Source of the DNA: JBBQYA01 sp038209155
Lineage (GTDB): Bacteria > Bacteroidota > Bacteroidia > Sphingobacteriales > Sphingobacteriaceae
NCBI GenBank assembly: GCA_038209155.1
Contig: JBBQYA010000071.1
Coordinates: 1 to 15,759, forward strand
Reading direction: 5' to 3'
Length of the DNA: 15,759 bases
The notes under the pieces were generated by a model. It did not search any database. It was not told the DNA's origin and saw nothing but the letters and a program-made list of their open reading frames with translations. Position 1 is the first letter of the stretch, and each line of letters opens with the position of its first letter. The translations under genes and the position numbers were made by a program. Positions 8,522 through 15,745 of this stretch are shown piece by piece.

Positions 8522-9091
8522 ATGGAAGATGTTAATTTGCATATAGAAGCCGTCTTATTTGCTTCTACAGATAGAGTTACAATAATTGAATTGAAAGATT
8601 TGTTGAGTGTAATTTTTGAACGCGAATTTGAAAATAAGGAAGTTGAACAAGCTATTCAAGTTTTAAGAGAAAAATTTGATCAAGAAAATTCTTCTTTTTT
8701 TATTAATGAAATTGATGGAGGTTTTCAATTTTTCACAAAGAGTATTTATCAAAAAGGAATTCAACATTTACAGCAACAACGATCCAAAAAGAAACTTTCT
8801 AATTCTGCAATGGAAACCTTGGCCATTATTTCCTACAAACAACCTATTACAAAAACAGAAATTGAACAAATTCGTGGTGTAAATTGCGATTATTCTGTTC
8901 ATAAACTATTGGAAAAAGAATTAATCAGTATTGAAGGAAAAAGTGATGCTCCTGGGAAACCTTTACTCTACATTACCAGTAAAATGTTTATGGATTATTT
9001 TGGACTTAAAACAATTCAAGATTTGCCAAAATTAAAGGATATTTCTGCTCCTACAGAAAATACAATCGGACATAATGAATTGCAAGAATAA
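8522..9091 (+). CDS. scpB: segregation and condensation protein B
   Basis: ScpB is a kleisin-associated winged-helix protein that, with ScpA and SMC, compacts and segregates the chromosome. The 189-aa length is typical. The start MEDVNLHIEAVLFAS and the segment SAMETLAIISYKQPITKTEIEQIRG (read as two adjacent parts, about 95-119) are characteristic of the family, as is the second winged helix with VHKLLEKELI followed by PGKPLLYITSKMFMDYFGL. The last 20 residues are polar and probably unstructured. It lies 62 bp after mqnC with a small hairpin between, so it may have its own promoter; I found no exact TAnnTTTG there. scpA is not in this window. The ATG is chosen because it begins exactly at the conserved N-terminus. 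Confidence 0.95.
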   Translation: MEDVNLHIEAVLFASTDRVTIIELKDLLSVIFEREFENKEVEQAIQVLREKFDQENSSFFINEIDGGFQFFTKSIYQKGIQHLQQQRSKKKLSNSAMETLAIISYKQPITKTEIEQIRGVNCDYSVHKLLEKELISIEGKSDAPGKPLLYITSKMFMDYFGLKTIQDLPKLKDISAPTENTIGHNELQE

Positions 9092-9244
9092 AAATGGTAA
9101 AATATTTGCAAAGTGAATAAATTTTAACACATCTTTGTTTTGGAGCTTTAAACACTTATTTTTACAAAAATCAATATAGTTACATTTCTCTCAATAATTA
9201 AACTAAAACCATTATTTAAATCTTATACTTCCATTTTTTATTAA

Positions 9245-9496
9245 ATGAAATCTCCTAAAAAACCTATCAAAAAGGTTGCAGACAAAAACAATTTTGCTGT
9301 AAATCCAGATTCTGTGAGGAAGACTAAACTTAAACCATTGAGCCCAAAAGAGTCCAAAAATTGGAAAAACAAGCTCGACGATGAAGAAGAAGATGATTTT
9401 CCAAATAGAATTGAAGAAGAAGATGATGATCTTGAAATTGATGACATTGATAATGAATTAAACAACGATCCCGAGGATGAAGATGATAGATATTAA
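9245..9496 (+). CDS. small charge-segregated protein of unknown function
   Basis: I do not recognise a family. The 83-aa product is split by charge: residues 1-43 hold 14 K/R and only 3 D/E, with prolines spaced through (MKSPKKPIKK..., PLSPKESKNWK), while residues 45-83 hold 24 D/E and one R before the final RY. It should be intrinsically disordered, with no signal peptide, membrane segment or cysteine. It could be a nucleic-acid- or ribosome-associated chaperone-like peptide, but that is speculation. The acidic half contains a 16-bp direct DNA repeat (9382-9397 and 9412-9427, 30 bp apart and in frame). The 153-bp gap upstream has a loose promoter candidate (TTTG at 9134, then TATTTTTA at 9157, one mismatch to TAnnTTTG). 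Evidence for coding is the clean ATG, its position between genes and the strongly biased composition. Antisense frames here are serine-rich mirrors of the acidic codons. Confidence 0.65.
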   Translation: MKSPKKPIKKVADKNNFAVNPDSVRKTKLKPLSPKESKNWKNKLDDEEEDDFPNRIEEEDDDLEIDDIDNELNNDPEDEDDRY

Positions 9497-9593
9497 ATAA
9501 AATACTCAAACACATTATTACCCAAGAAATCAATAATTTAATACTATGGTATTAGGTGATTGATTTTTTAATTTATAATCCTCATAAACATTC

Positions 9594-10775
9594 ATGATAA
9601 TTACTGAAGTCAAAAATAAAAAGGAAGCAGAATTGTTTTTGAATGTGGCTAGAGAAATCTACAAAAATGATCCAGTTTGGGTTTGCCCATTGGACAGTGA
9701 AATGGAAAACATTTTCAATTCGGAAAGCAATGTTTTTCATTCGCATGGAGAAATTACCAGATGGTTTTTAAAATCAAATGATGGAAAATTAATAGGCAGA
9801 ATTTCAGCTTTTATTGATCATCAAAAAGCAAATAATTATGAACAGCCTACGGGTGGAATAGGTTATTTTGAATGTATTAATGACCTTGCTGCCGCTAAAA
9901 TTTTGTTTGATACTGCAAAAGATTGGCTTCAAAAAAGAGGAATGAAAGCCATGGACGGTCCCATCAATTTTGGAGAGAATGATCGCTATTGGGGTTTATT
10001 AGTTGAAGGATTTACTCATCCTTCAATCGGAATGAATTATCATCCAGTTTATTACAAAAATTTGTTTGAGAACTATCAATTCACTATTTTTTTTGAACAG
10101 ATTACCAATATGATTAATATGACCATTCCTTTTCCGGAGCGGTTCTCAAAAATTTCTAATTGGGTTGCCAATAAACAAGGCAATAGCTTTGAACATATTA
10201 CTTTAAAAAACATTAAAAAATATATAGAGGATTTTAAAGAAATTTATAATGATGGTTGGCGATTTCATGAAAATTTTGTTCCCATGACAACCCAAAATGC
10301 AAAGGAAAATTTAGAAAAACTTATTCCAATAATGGATGAGCAACTTATTTGGTTTGCTTATGTGAACAATGAGCCTGCATCTTTCATTGTAGTAATGCCA
10401 GATGCAAACCAACTTTTAAAACCATTTAAAGGAAAATTAGGTTGGATTGAAAAAATAAGATTTTTTTGGAATAAAAAATTTAATAGACCAAATAGATTGC
10501 GAGTGGTAGTCATGGGAACTAAAACAAAATTTCAAAAATCGGGATTAGAATCGGGTTTGTTCATGAAGCTCCATGCTTACACTTTCCCGCAAAAACATTA
10601 TCAAGAAACTGAATTATCTTGGGTTGGAGATTTTAATCCCAAAATGCAATCCATTCATGAAGCTACAGGAGCGTTTCCAGCCAAAAAGCATCATACCTAT
10701 CGTTTGGTTTTTGATAATCCGGGAATAATTCAAAATCCAAAAAAACTGATAGAGAAAAACAGAACGGAAGAATAA
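9594..10775 (+). CDS. YghO-like / GNAT-fold protein, function unknown
   Basis: This 393-aa cytoplasmic protein resembles the conserved group often annotated as hypothetical or YghO-family, in which an N-acetyltransferase-like fold is predicted. Visible stretches include NDPVWVCPLDSEMENIF near residues 26-42, the GRISAFID strand (about 63-70), GGIGYFECIND (about 82-92) typical of a GNAT central strand, MDGPINFGENDRYWGLLVEGF (read as two parts, about 119-139), and a second half with GWRFHENFVP and the motif ELSWVGDFNPKM near 341-352. No membrane segment or signal peptide is present. A classical acetyl-CoA loop (Q/RxxGxG/A) is not obvious, so catalysis is not assured. It ends head-on with the 180-aa gene, only 8 bp away, inside a shared inverted repeat. 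The ATG at 9594 is the only sensible start. Confidence 0.8.
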   Translation: MIITEVKNKKEAELFLNVAREIYKNDPVWVCPLDSEMENIFNSESNVFHSHGEITRWFLKSNDGKLIGRISAFIDHQKANNYEQPTGGIGYFECINDLAAAKILFDTAKDWLQKRGMKAMDGPINFGENDRYWGLLVEGFTHPSIGMNYHPVYYKNLFENYQFTIFFEQITNMINMTIPFPERFSKISNWVANKQGNSFEHITLKNIKKYIEDFKEIYNDGWRFHENFVPMTTQNAKENLEKLIPIMDEQLIWFAYVNNEPASFIVVMPDANQLLKPFKGKLGWIEKIRFFWNKKFNRPNRLRVVVMGTKTKFQKSGLESGLFMKLHAYTFPQKHYQETELSWVGDFNPKMQSIHEATGAFPAKKHHTYRLVFDNPGIIQNPKKLIEKNRTEE

Positions 10776-10794
10776 AAAAATTTTTAATCTTCTG
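10765..10794. terminator. candidate bidirectional terminator between convergent genes
   Basis: GAAGAATAAAAA (10767-10778) and TTTTTAATCTTC (10781-10792) are inverted repeats of 12 bases with one mismatch. C10765/G10794 and a G-T pair extend the stem. The A-run and T-run face each other, so either strand reads as a stem with a U-rich side. Both stop codons lie inside: TAA at 10773-10775 on the plus strand, and TAA read on the minus strand from 10784-10786. No separate U-tract follows, so strength is uncertain. Confidence 0.5.
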
Positions 10795-11326
10795 GAATAT
10801 GAATTGGATATCGAAGCATTTCTTCATAATTCATGTGCTGCAAAGCCTTATTTGCATGAAATATGTAAGATTCCTTATAATCCATTCTAATATCTTCGTG
10901 TAGTTTTAAGAATATTTTTCCTGTGCGAGAAATGGATCGCACATACAAATATCTGAGCGGCTGGTAATGATTATGTAAACTAAAATGGCTTAAAAACAAC
11001 TCAGAAAAGTGCAAAATCAATTCTATTTCTCCCGCTGCACTTTTGGTAAATTTGCTATATTTTGTAATGAGTTTATACGCTTTTCTCAAAAGTTTTGCAG
11101 CGTTGTAATTGGTCTTAGCCGGAAATGAAATTTGAAAAAAATCATCCAATTCCAATTTTATTTTAGATGCATATTTAATAGGATCTTCAGCATCAAACAA
11201 AAGATACGCTAATAAGTCTTTGTTCTCTACTTTATGTTTTGCAAGTTGCAGACAAATGGTTTCCAAATCTTTACGCCCAATACTTATAATTTCTTTTTTA
11301 AGATCATTCAGTTTACTAGCACTCAT
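10784..11326 (-). CDS. conserved-looking hypothetical protein translationally coupled to alaS
   Basis: I do not recognise a named family. The 180-aa product is mostly alpha-helical by eye, rich in Leu, Lys and aromatic residues, with no cysteine-rich motif, signal peptide or membrane segment. Features that may be conserved are GRKDLETICLQLAKHK near the N-terminus (about 17-32), LLAYLLFDAEDP (about 38-49), AAGEIELILHFSELFLSHF in the middle (about 97-115) and the C-terminal EEMLRYPIHIPED. Its ATG overlaps the alaS stop as ATGA (11323-11326), so ribosomes finishing AlaRS probably reinitiate here. That coupling suggests co-expression at a low ratio, and possibly a role near translation, but function cannot be deduced. 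It ends inside the shared terminator repeat. Confidence 0.8.
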   Translation of the reverse strand: MSASKLNDLKKEIISIGRKDLETICLQLAKHKVENKDLLAYLLFDAEDPIKYASKIKLELDDFFQISFPAKTNYNAAKLLRKAYKLITKYSKFTKSAAGEIELILHFSELFLSHFSLHNHYQPLRYLYVRSISRTGKIFLKLHEDIRMDYKESYIFHANKALQHMNYEEMLRYPIHIPED

Positions 11327-13965
11327 ACACTTGCAATTATTTCTCTTACTTTTATTAATACTTGGCTGATTCCTTCTTGGTATTTTCCGCCAGCAGTTGC
11401 AAAATTGGGCTGACCTCCTCCTCCACCTTGTATCAATCCAGCTACATCTCGAATGATTTTCGCTGCATTTAATTTTCCTTCTGCTACCAAATTATCTGAA
11501 ATCAATAAAGTAATAAATGGTTTATCTTCAATGACTGAAACTGCCACAAATACCAAATTATCTATTTTAGCTTTTAAATTAAATGCCAATTGTTTCAAAG
11601 CATCTGAATTGGGTAAATCAATTTCTTGAGCTATAAAATGAATATTCTTAATATTTTCTGCTTTGTTTACCAATTGATCAGCGATCGTTGCAATTTTTTC
11701 TTGCAAAACTTCTTCACTTTCTTTTTTTAATTTTGCATTCTCCTCCAAAATTTGCTGCAATTTTTTCGTAACATCCGTTGGATTATTTAGTAATTCTTTC
11801 AATTCCTCCAAATCAGAATATGCTTTTTCATAAAAGTGAAGAGCCTCTTTAGATGTAACTGCTTCTATCCTACGAACTCCTGCTGCTACTGCGCTTTCGC
11901 TAATGATTTTGAACAATGAAATATTGCTGGTATTAGGAGTATGAGTTCCCCCACAAAGTTCTTTAGAAAATTTATCATCAAAGGTTATCACCCTTACAAA
12001 ATCTCCATATTTTTCTCCAAATAATGCAGTAACTCCAGAATTAATTGCTTGATCGTAAGGAACATTACGCTCTTCTTTTAAAGCGATACTTTTTTGAATT
12101 TTATGATTAACTAGAACTTCTACTTTAGCCAATTCTTGGTCAGATAGTTTCGCAAAATGCGAAAAATCAAAACGTAAATTTGTTTCATTTACCAAAGATC
12201 CTTTCTGATTTACATGCGATCCTACAATTTCTTTCAATGCAGCATGAAGTAAATGGGTAGCACTATGATTGTTGGCAATTAATATCCGTCTACCACCATT
12301 AATTTCTGCCATAAAGATTGCAGATGTGTCGCTTGGCAAGGTTTTGCTTAAATGAACAATTATGTTATTTTCTTTTTTAGTATCAAATATTTCAATGCTT
12401 TCTTTTACATTTTTCAATAATCCTTTGTCGCCAACCTGACCACCACTTTCTGCATAGAAAGGAGTTTGATCTAATACTATTTGATAAAATTCTTCACCTT
12501 TTGCAATTACTTTTCTGTATTTCAGAATTTCTGATTCAGTAATTACTTCATCATACCCTTTAAAAACAGATTCTTTCTCTTTTAATATGACCCAATCATC
12601 CGTTTCTAAAAGAGTTGCATTTCTTGATCGTTCCTTTTGCTGATTCAAACATTTTTTAAATTCCAATTCATCTATTTCCATTCCTTTTTCTCTCGCCATC
12701 AATTCTGTAAGGTCATATGGAAACCCAAATGTATCATATAGTTCAAAGGCAAAAGCTCCATCAATTTGCATGGAATTTTTGGTTGGAGTATATTTTTCAA
12801 AACGTAAAATACCAGCACTTAATGTTCGTAAAAAAGAATTTTCTTCTTCCATTATTACTTTTTGAACAAAATCTTGCTGATTACTAAGTTCAGGAAATAC
12901 ATCTTTAAACTGCTGAGAAAGAATAGAAACCAGCTTGTACATAAATGGTTCGTTTAAATTCAAAAAAGTGTATCCGTATCTCACAGCTCTTCGCAGAATT
13001 CTTCTAATCACATATCCAGCTCCAGTATTAGAGGGTAATTGTCCGTCGGCTATGGTGAATGAAACTGCACGAATATGATCGGCAATTACTCTCATTGCAA
13101 TTGCTTGATTATTTTTAGCCCCTAATTTTTCTTCTTTCAAATCAGGGTATGCAAAGCCAGAAAGTTGTGAAAGAAATTGAATCAAAGGTTGAAAAACATC
13201 GGTATCGTAATTAGAAATTTTTCCTTGCAATGCCATACATAATCGCTCAAAACCCATTCCTGTATCTACATGTCGGGCAGGAAGCTCAACTAATTTTCCA
13301 CTTGCCAACCTATTGTATTGCATGAAAACGTTGTTCCAAATTTCTACCACTTGTGGATGATCATTATTAACTAAAAGTTTTCCATCCGTATGTTTTCTTT
13401 CTTCATCAGTTCGTAAATCAACATGGATTTCTGAACAAGGACCACAAGGTCCACTATCTCCCATTTCCCAAAAATTGTCTTTTTTAGAACCATAGAGAAT
13501 ATGAGTTTCATCAATTAGCTTTTTCCAAATTTCTAATGATTCTTGATCTGCTGACAATCCATCACTTTCATGTCCTTCAAAAACAGTGACATATAAACGA
13601 TCCTTTGGGATTTTATACACCTCGGTCAATAATTCCCAAGCCCAATTGATAGCTTCTGTTTTGAAATAATCGCCAAAACTCCAGTTTCCAAGCATTTCAA
13701 AAAATGTATGGTGATAAGTATCAATTCCTACTTCTTCCAAATCATTATGCTTACCCGAAACCCTTAGACACTTTTGAGTGTCAACTATTCGAGAATATTT
13801 TGCAGTTTCTTGACCCAAAAATATTCCTTTAAACGGAGCCATACCCGAATTAATAAATAATAAAGTAGGATCATTTTTTACAACAATGGGTGCAGATGAA
13901 ACAATTGTGTGTTGTTTAGATTCAAAAAACTGTAAAAATTGCTGTCGTATTTGGCTGGAAGTCAT
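11323..13965 (-). CDS. alaS: alanine--tRNA ligase
   Basis: AlaRS charges tRNA-Ala and clears mischarged Ser/Gly-tRNA-Ala. I start it at the ATG at 13965 (880 aa), where MTSSQIRQQFLQFF lines up with the known AlaRS N-terminus; the ATG at 13995 would add ten unmatched residues and would fall at or before the transcript start predicted from the candidate promoter. Domains in order: class II catalytic core (about 1-240, with NDPTLLFINSGM and GDSGPCGPCSEIH), tRNA-recognition helices (GAGYVIRRILRRAVR at 315-329), editing domain with zinc ligands H567 and H571 (HSATH) and C671 and H675 (CGGTH), a coiled linker, then C-Ala with GGGGGQPNFATAGG near the end. All key residues are intact. It is divergent from the M23 peptidase gene and coupled by ATGA to the next gene downstream. 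Confidence 0.98.
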   Translation of the reverse strand: MTSSQIRQQFLQFFESKQHTIVSSAPIVVKNDPTLLFINSGMAPFKGIFLGQETAKYSRIVDTQKCLRVSGKHNDLEEVGIDTYHHTFFEMLGNWSFGDYFKTEAINWAWELLTEVYKIPKDRLYVTVFEGHESDGLSADQESLEIWKKLIDETHILYGSKKDNFWEMGDSGPCGPCSEIHVDLRTDEERKHTDGKLLVNNDHPQVVEIWNNVFMQYNRLASGKLVELPARHVDTGMGFERLCMALQGKISNYDTDVFQPLIQFLSQLSGFAYPDLKEEKLGAKNNQAIAMRVIADHIRAVSFTIADGQLPSNTGAGYVIRRILRRAVRYGYTFLNLNEPFMYKLVSILSQQFKDVFPELSNQQDFVQKVIMEEENSFLRTLSAGILRFEKYTPTKNSMQIDGAFAFELYDTFGFPYDLTELMAREKGMEIDELEFKKCLNQQKERSRNATLLETDDWVILKEKESVFKGYDEVITESEILKYRKVIAKGEEFYQIVLDQTPFYAESGGQVGDKGLLKNVKESIEIFDTKKENNIIVHLSKTLPSDTSAIFMAEINGGRRILIANNHSATHLLHAALKEIVGSHVNQKGSLVNETNLRFDFSHFAKLSDQELAKVEVLVNHKIQKSIALKEERNVPYDQAINSGVTALFGEKYGDFVRVITFDDKFSKELCGGTHTPNTSNISLFKIISESAVAAGVRRIEAVTSKEALHFYEKAYSDLEELKELLNNPTDVTKKLQQILEENAKLKKESEEVLQEKIATIADQLVNKAENIKNIHFIAQEIDLPNSDALKQLAFNLKAKIDNLVFVAVSVIEDKPFITLLISDNLVAEGKLNAAKIIRDVAGLIQGGGGGQPNFATAGGKYQEGISQVLIKVREIIASV

Positions 13966-13999
13966 GTAGATAATAAATTCTTGTTTTATATGCAAATGG

Positions 14000-14007
14000 C
14001 AAAAATA
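14000..14007 (-). promoter_or_regulatory. candidate -7 promoter element for alaS
   Basis: Read on the minus strand this is TATTTTTG, an exact TAnnTTTG match, ending 34 bp before the chosen alaS ATG. A transcript would start near 13993, giving a leader of about 28 nt, which supports the start at 13965 over the one at 13995. No clear -33 TTG is present. Confidence 0.45.
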
Positions 14008-14022
14008 GGTAGATTTTTAACT

Positions 14023-14039
14023 CTATTAATAATTAATAG
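14023..14039. promoter_or_regulatory. perfect 17-bp palindrome, possible operator
   Basis: CTATTAAT, a central A, then ATTAATAG form a perfect 8-1-8 inverted repeat. It lies between the two candidate divergent promoters: it overlaps the first bases of the rightward element (14037-14044) and covers the place where the leftward -33 would lie. It is purely AT except the outer C/G, so chance is possible. Confidence 0.4.
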
Positions 14040-14044
14040 CTTTG
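14037..14044 (+). promoter_or_regulatory. candidate -7 promoter element for the M23 peptidase gene
   Basis: TAGCTTTG is an exact TAnnTTTG match, 47 bp before the ATG of the peptidase gene. A T-run (14013-14018) sits near the expected -33 distance, but no TTG is present. It would serve the plus-strand run of peptidase, MerR and CHY genes. Confidence 0.45.
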
Positions 14045-14091
14045 TACATTATTTGCTTGGATGTTAGTCCTTGGTTTTTTAATTGAATTGA

Positions 14092-15060
14092 ATGGCAAAA
14101 GTAAAATATTTCTACAACACCAATTCGCTGAAATACGAAAAAGTAACCGTAAGCATTGGAATTAAACTTTGGAGAGTTTTTAGGTTTTTGGCAGCAACAG
14201 CAGTTTTTGCTTCATTTATCCTTTTTCTTGCCTATAGTTATTTAGATTCTCCAAAAGAAAAACAGCTTAAAAGAGAAATCGGAACGTTGAAACTGCAATA
14301 CGAAATTTTAAAAGACCGAATGAAACAAATGGATGTGGTCTTAGCTGATCTTCAAGATCGGGATGATAACATTTATCGGGTAGTTTTTGAATCGGATCCT
14401 ATTGATGAGGATGTTCGCAAAGCTGGATTTGGAGGTGTAAATAGGTATCGAGATTTAGAAAATTATAGTTATTCGGCTATGATGATAGAGTCTACTAAGA
14501 AATTGGACAAACTTTCTAAGCAATTATATATTCAATCAAAATCTTACGATGAATTGGTAGAAGAAGTAAAGAAGAAAAATGAATTGCTTGCTTCCATTCC
14601 TGCTATTCAGCCCGTTGCAAACAAAAAATTGAAGCAAATGGCTTCTGGATTTGGTTTTAGAATACATCCCATTTATAAAACAAGCAAAATGCACGAGGGG
14701 ATGGATTTTACAGCAGCGGTTGGAACAGAAATTTATGCTACAGGAGATGGAATTGTCAAGTCAGCAGGAATAGCCAGAGGTTATGGAAACCAAGTGGAAA
14801 TTAGACATGGCTATGGTTATGCAACCACATACTCTCACATGAGTAAAATAAAGGTACGTGGCGGACAGAAAGTAAAACGTGGAGAAGTAATAGGATTTGT
14901 AGGAAATACAGGACTTTCTACTGGACCTCATTTACATTATGAAGTTCATAAAAACGGAAGACCAATTAATCCAATTAATTTCTATTATAACGATCTTACT
15001 CCTCAAGAATACGAAGTAATGCTAGAAATGTCCTCGAAAGTAAACCAATCATTCGATTAA
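14092..15060 (+). CDS. M23 family (LytM-type) metallopeptidase, inner-membrane anchored
   Basis: This is a 322-aa predicted cell-wall endopeptidase or divisome/envelope factor. Residues 1-28 are basic and cytoplasmic, one membrane segment spans about 29-50 (VFRFLAATAVFASFILFLAY), and a coiled coil follows (about 55-90 and again 132-165). The M23 domain occupies about 183-296: FGFRIHPIY, then HEGMD with zinc ligands H201 and D205, the YSHM histidine H249, and HLHYE with H280 and H282. All four catalytic or zinc positions are intact, so it should be an active peptidase acting on peptide crosslinks in the periplasm, unlike degenerate EnvC/NlpD-type activators. Divergence from alaS with a MerR-type gene downstream is an arrangement I associate with Bacteroidota. 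The ATG begins MAKVKYFYN, a typical start for this subgroup. Confidence 0.93.
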   Translation: MAKVKYFYNTNSLKYEKVTVSIGIKLWRVFRFLAATAVFASFILFLAYSYLDSPKEKQLKREIGTLKLQYEILKDRMKQMDVVLADLQDRDDNIYRVVFESDPIDEDVRKAGFGGVNRYRDLENYSYSAMMIESTKKLDKLSKQLYIQSKSYDELVEEVKKKNELLASIPAIQPVANKKLKQMASGFGFRIHPIYKTSKMHEGMDFTAAVGTEIYATGDGIVKSAGIARGYGNQVEIRHGYGYATTYSHMSKIKVRGGQKVKRGEVIGFVGNTGLSTGPHLHYEVHKNGRPINPINFYYNDLTPQEYEVMLEMSSKVNQSFD

Positions 15061-15068
15061 TTTTATCC

Positions 15069-15083
15069 TTTTGATTATCAAAA
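15069..15083. promoter_or_regulatory. 15-bp inverted repeat just upstream of the MerR gene
   Basis: TTTTGAT, a central T, then ATCAAAA form a perfect 7-1-7 inverted repeat, 6 bp before the MerR ATG. It could be an autoregulatory operator or an mRNA hairpin affecting initiation. It is AT-rich, so chance is a real possibility. Confidence 0.3.
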
Positions 15084-15089
15084 AACACA

Positions 15090-15425
15090 ATGCCATATAA
15101 GGAAAAAGAGATCAGTAGATTATATTATCCAATAGGAGAAGTAGCAGAGATGTTTAATGTAAACACCTCATTAATTAGGTTTTGGGAGAATGAATTTGAG
15201 ATATTACAACCCAAGAAAAACAAAAAAGGAAATAGACTTTTCACACCAGAAGATGTTGAGAATATAAAGTTAATCTATCATTTAGTAAAAGAAAAAGGCT
15301 ATACCCTGCAAGGAGCAAAAGATAAATTGAAAACAGGTAAACTATCTCTTCAAGAAAATCGTAAAGTGGTTGATTCTTTAGAGAAACTAAAGGCATTTAT
15401 GGTTCAATTAAAAGATCAATTATGA
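15090..15425 (+). CDS. short MerR-family transcriptional regulator
   Basis: This 111-aa DNA-binding protein has a MerR-type winged helix-turn-helix: YYPIGEVAEMFNVNTSLIRF (about 13-32), then WENEFEILQPKK and the wing NRLFTPEDVENI, followed by the family's second helical pair LIYHLVKEKGYTLQGAKDKL. Only a short helix follows (about 92-111), enough for dimerisation but without an effector-binding domain and without the cysteines of metal-sensing MerR proteins. It therefore probably does not sense metal itself. It follows the M23 gene by 29 bp and overlaps the CHY zinc-finger gene by ATGA, so all three may be one transcript. Target genes are unknown; the inverted repeat at 15069-15083 is a candidate autoregulatory site. 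The ATG is the first codon of the conserved start. Confidence 0.9.
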   Translation: MPYKEKEISRLYYPIGEVAEMFNVNTSLIRFWENEFEILQPKKNKKGNRLFTPEDVENIKLIYHLVKEKGYTLQGAKDKLKTGKLSLQENRKVVDSLEKLKAFMVQLKDQL

Positions 15426-15745
15426 TCCAAATCGATGGAGTAGAAATTTCTCCAGAAACACAATGCAAACATTATCCATCTAATTTAGATGTAGTTGCCA
15501 TACGGCTGCCATGCTGCAAAACATATTATTCCTGCATATTTTGCCATGAAGAATTAAGTGGTCACAATGTAGTTAAATGGAATAAATCTCAAATTGAAGA
15601 AGAAGCAGTTTTTTGCGGGATTTGCAAATCAACGATTTCAATTGCAGATTATGTATCAGGTGATAATCATTGTCCAAAATGCAATGCTGAATTTAATCCT
15701 AAATGCAAAGATCATTGTTATTTTTATTTCGATTGGTTGGATTAG
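15422..15745 (+). CDS. CHY-type zinc finger protein
   Basis: This 107-aa zinc-binding protein matches the CHY zinc-finger type. The naming CKHY is at 15-18, followed by CC (31-32), CIFCH (38-42) with H48, CGIC (65-68), CPKC (84-87) and CKDHC (95-99). That makes eleven cysteines plus H17, H42, H48 and H98, enough to hold three zinc ions as known for the family. Eukaryotic relatives include mitochondrial Hot13 and the CHY region of Pirh2-type ubiquitin ligases; no RING is seen here. In bacteria the function is poorly known, so zinc handling or redox partner roles are only guesses. The start ATG overlaps the MerR stop (ATGA), implying coupled translation. The gene is complete, ending 14 bp before the window edge. 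Confidence 0.9.
   Translation: MIQIDGVEISPETQCKHYPSNLDVVAIRLPCCKTYYSCIFCHEELSGHNVVKWNKSQIEEEAVFCGICKSTISIADYVSGDNHCPKCNAEFNPKCKDHCYFYFDWLD

Noticed and set aside
9092..9244. Possible tRNA or small RNA gene in the largest intergenic gap
   Set aside because: No cloverleaf arms, no T-loop-like sequence and no strong hairpin; only a loose promoter-like pair.
9241..9533. Minus-strand open frames opposite the small charge-segregated gene
   Set aside because: Serine- and leucine-rich products are the mirror of GAA/GAT codon runs; no independent coding sign.
8450..9580. Similar TTGATTTTTT(T)AATTT strings near 8455 and 9562, possible shared control element
   Set aside because: Short AT-rich homopolymer similarity without conserved flanks or constant distance to a start codon.
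13966..13995. ATG at 13995 as the alaS start
   Set aside because: AlaRS homology begins at the ATG at 13965, and the candidate promoter would place the transcript start at or after 13995.
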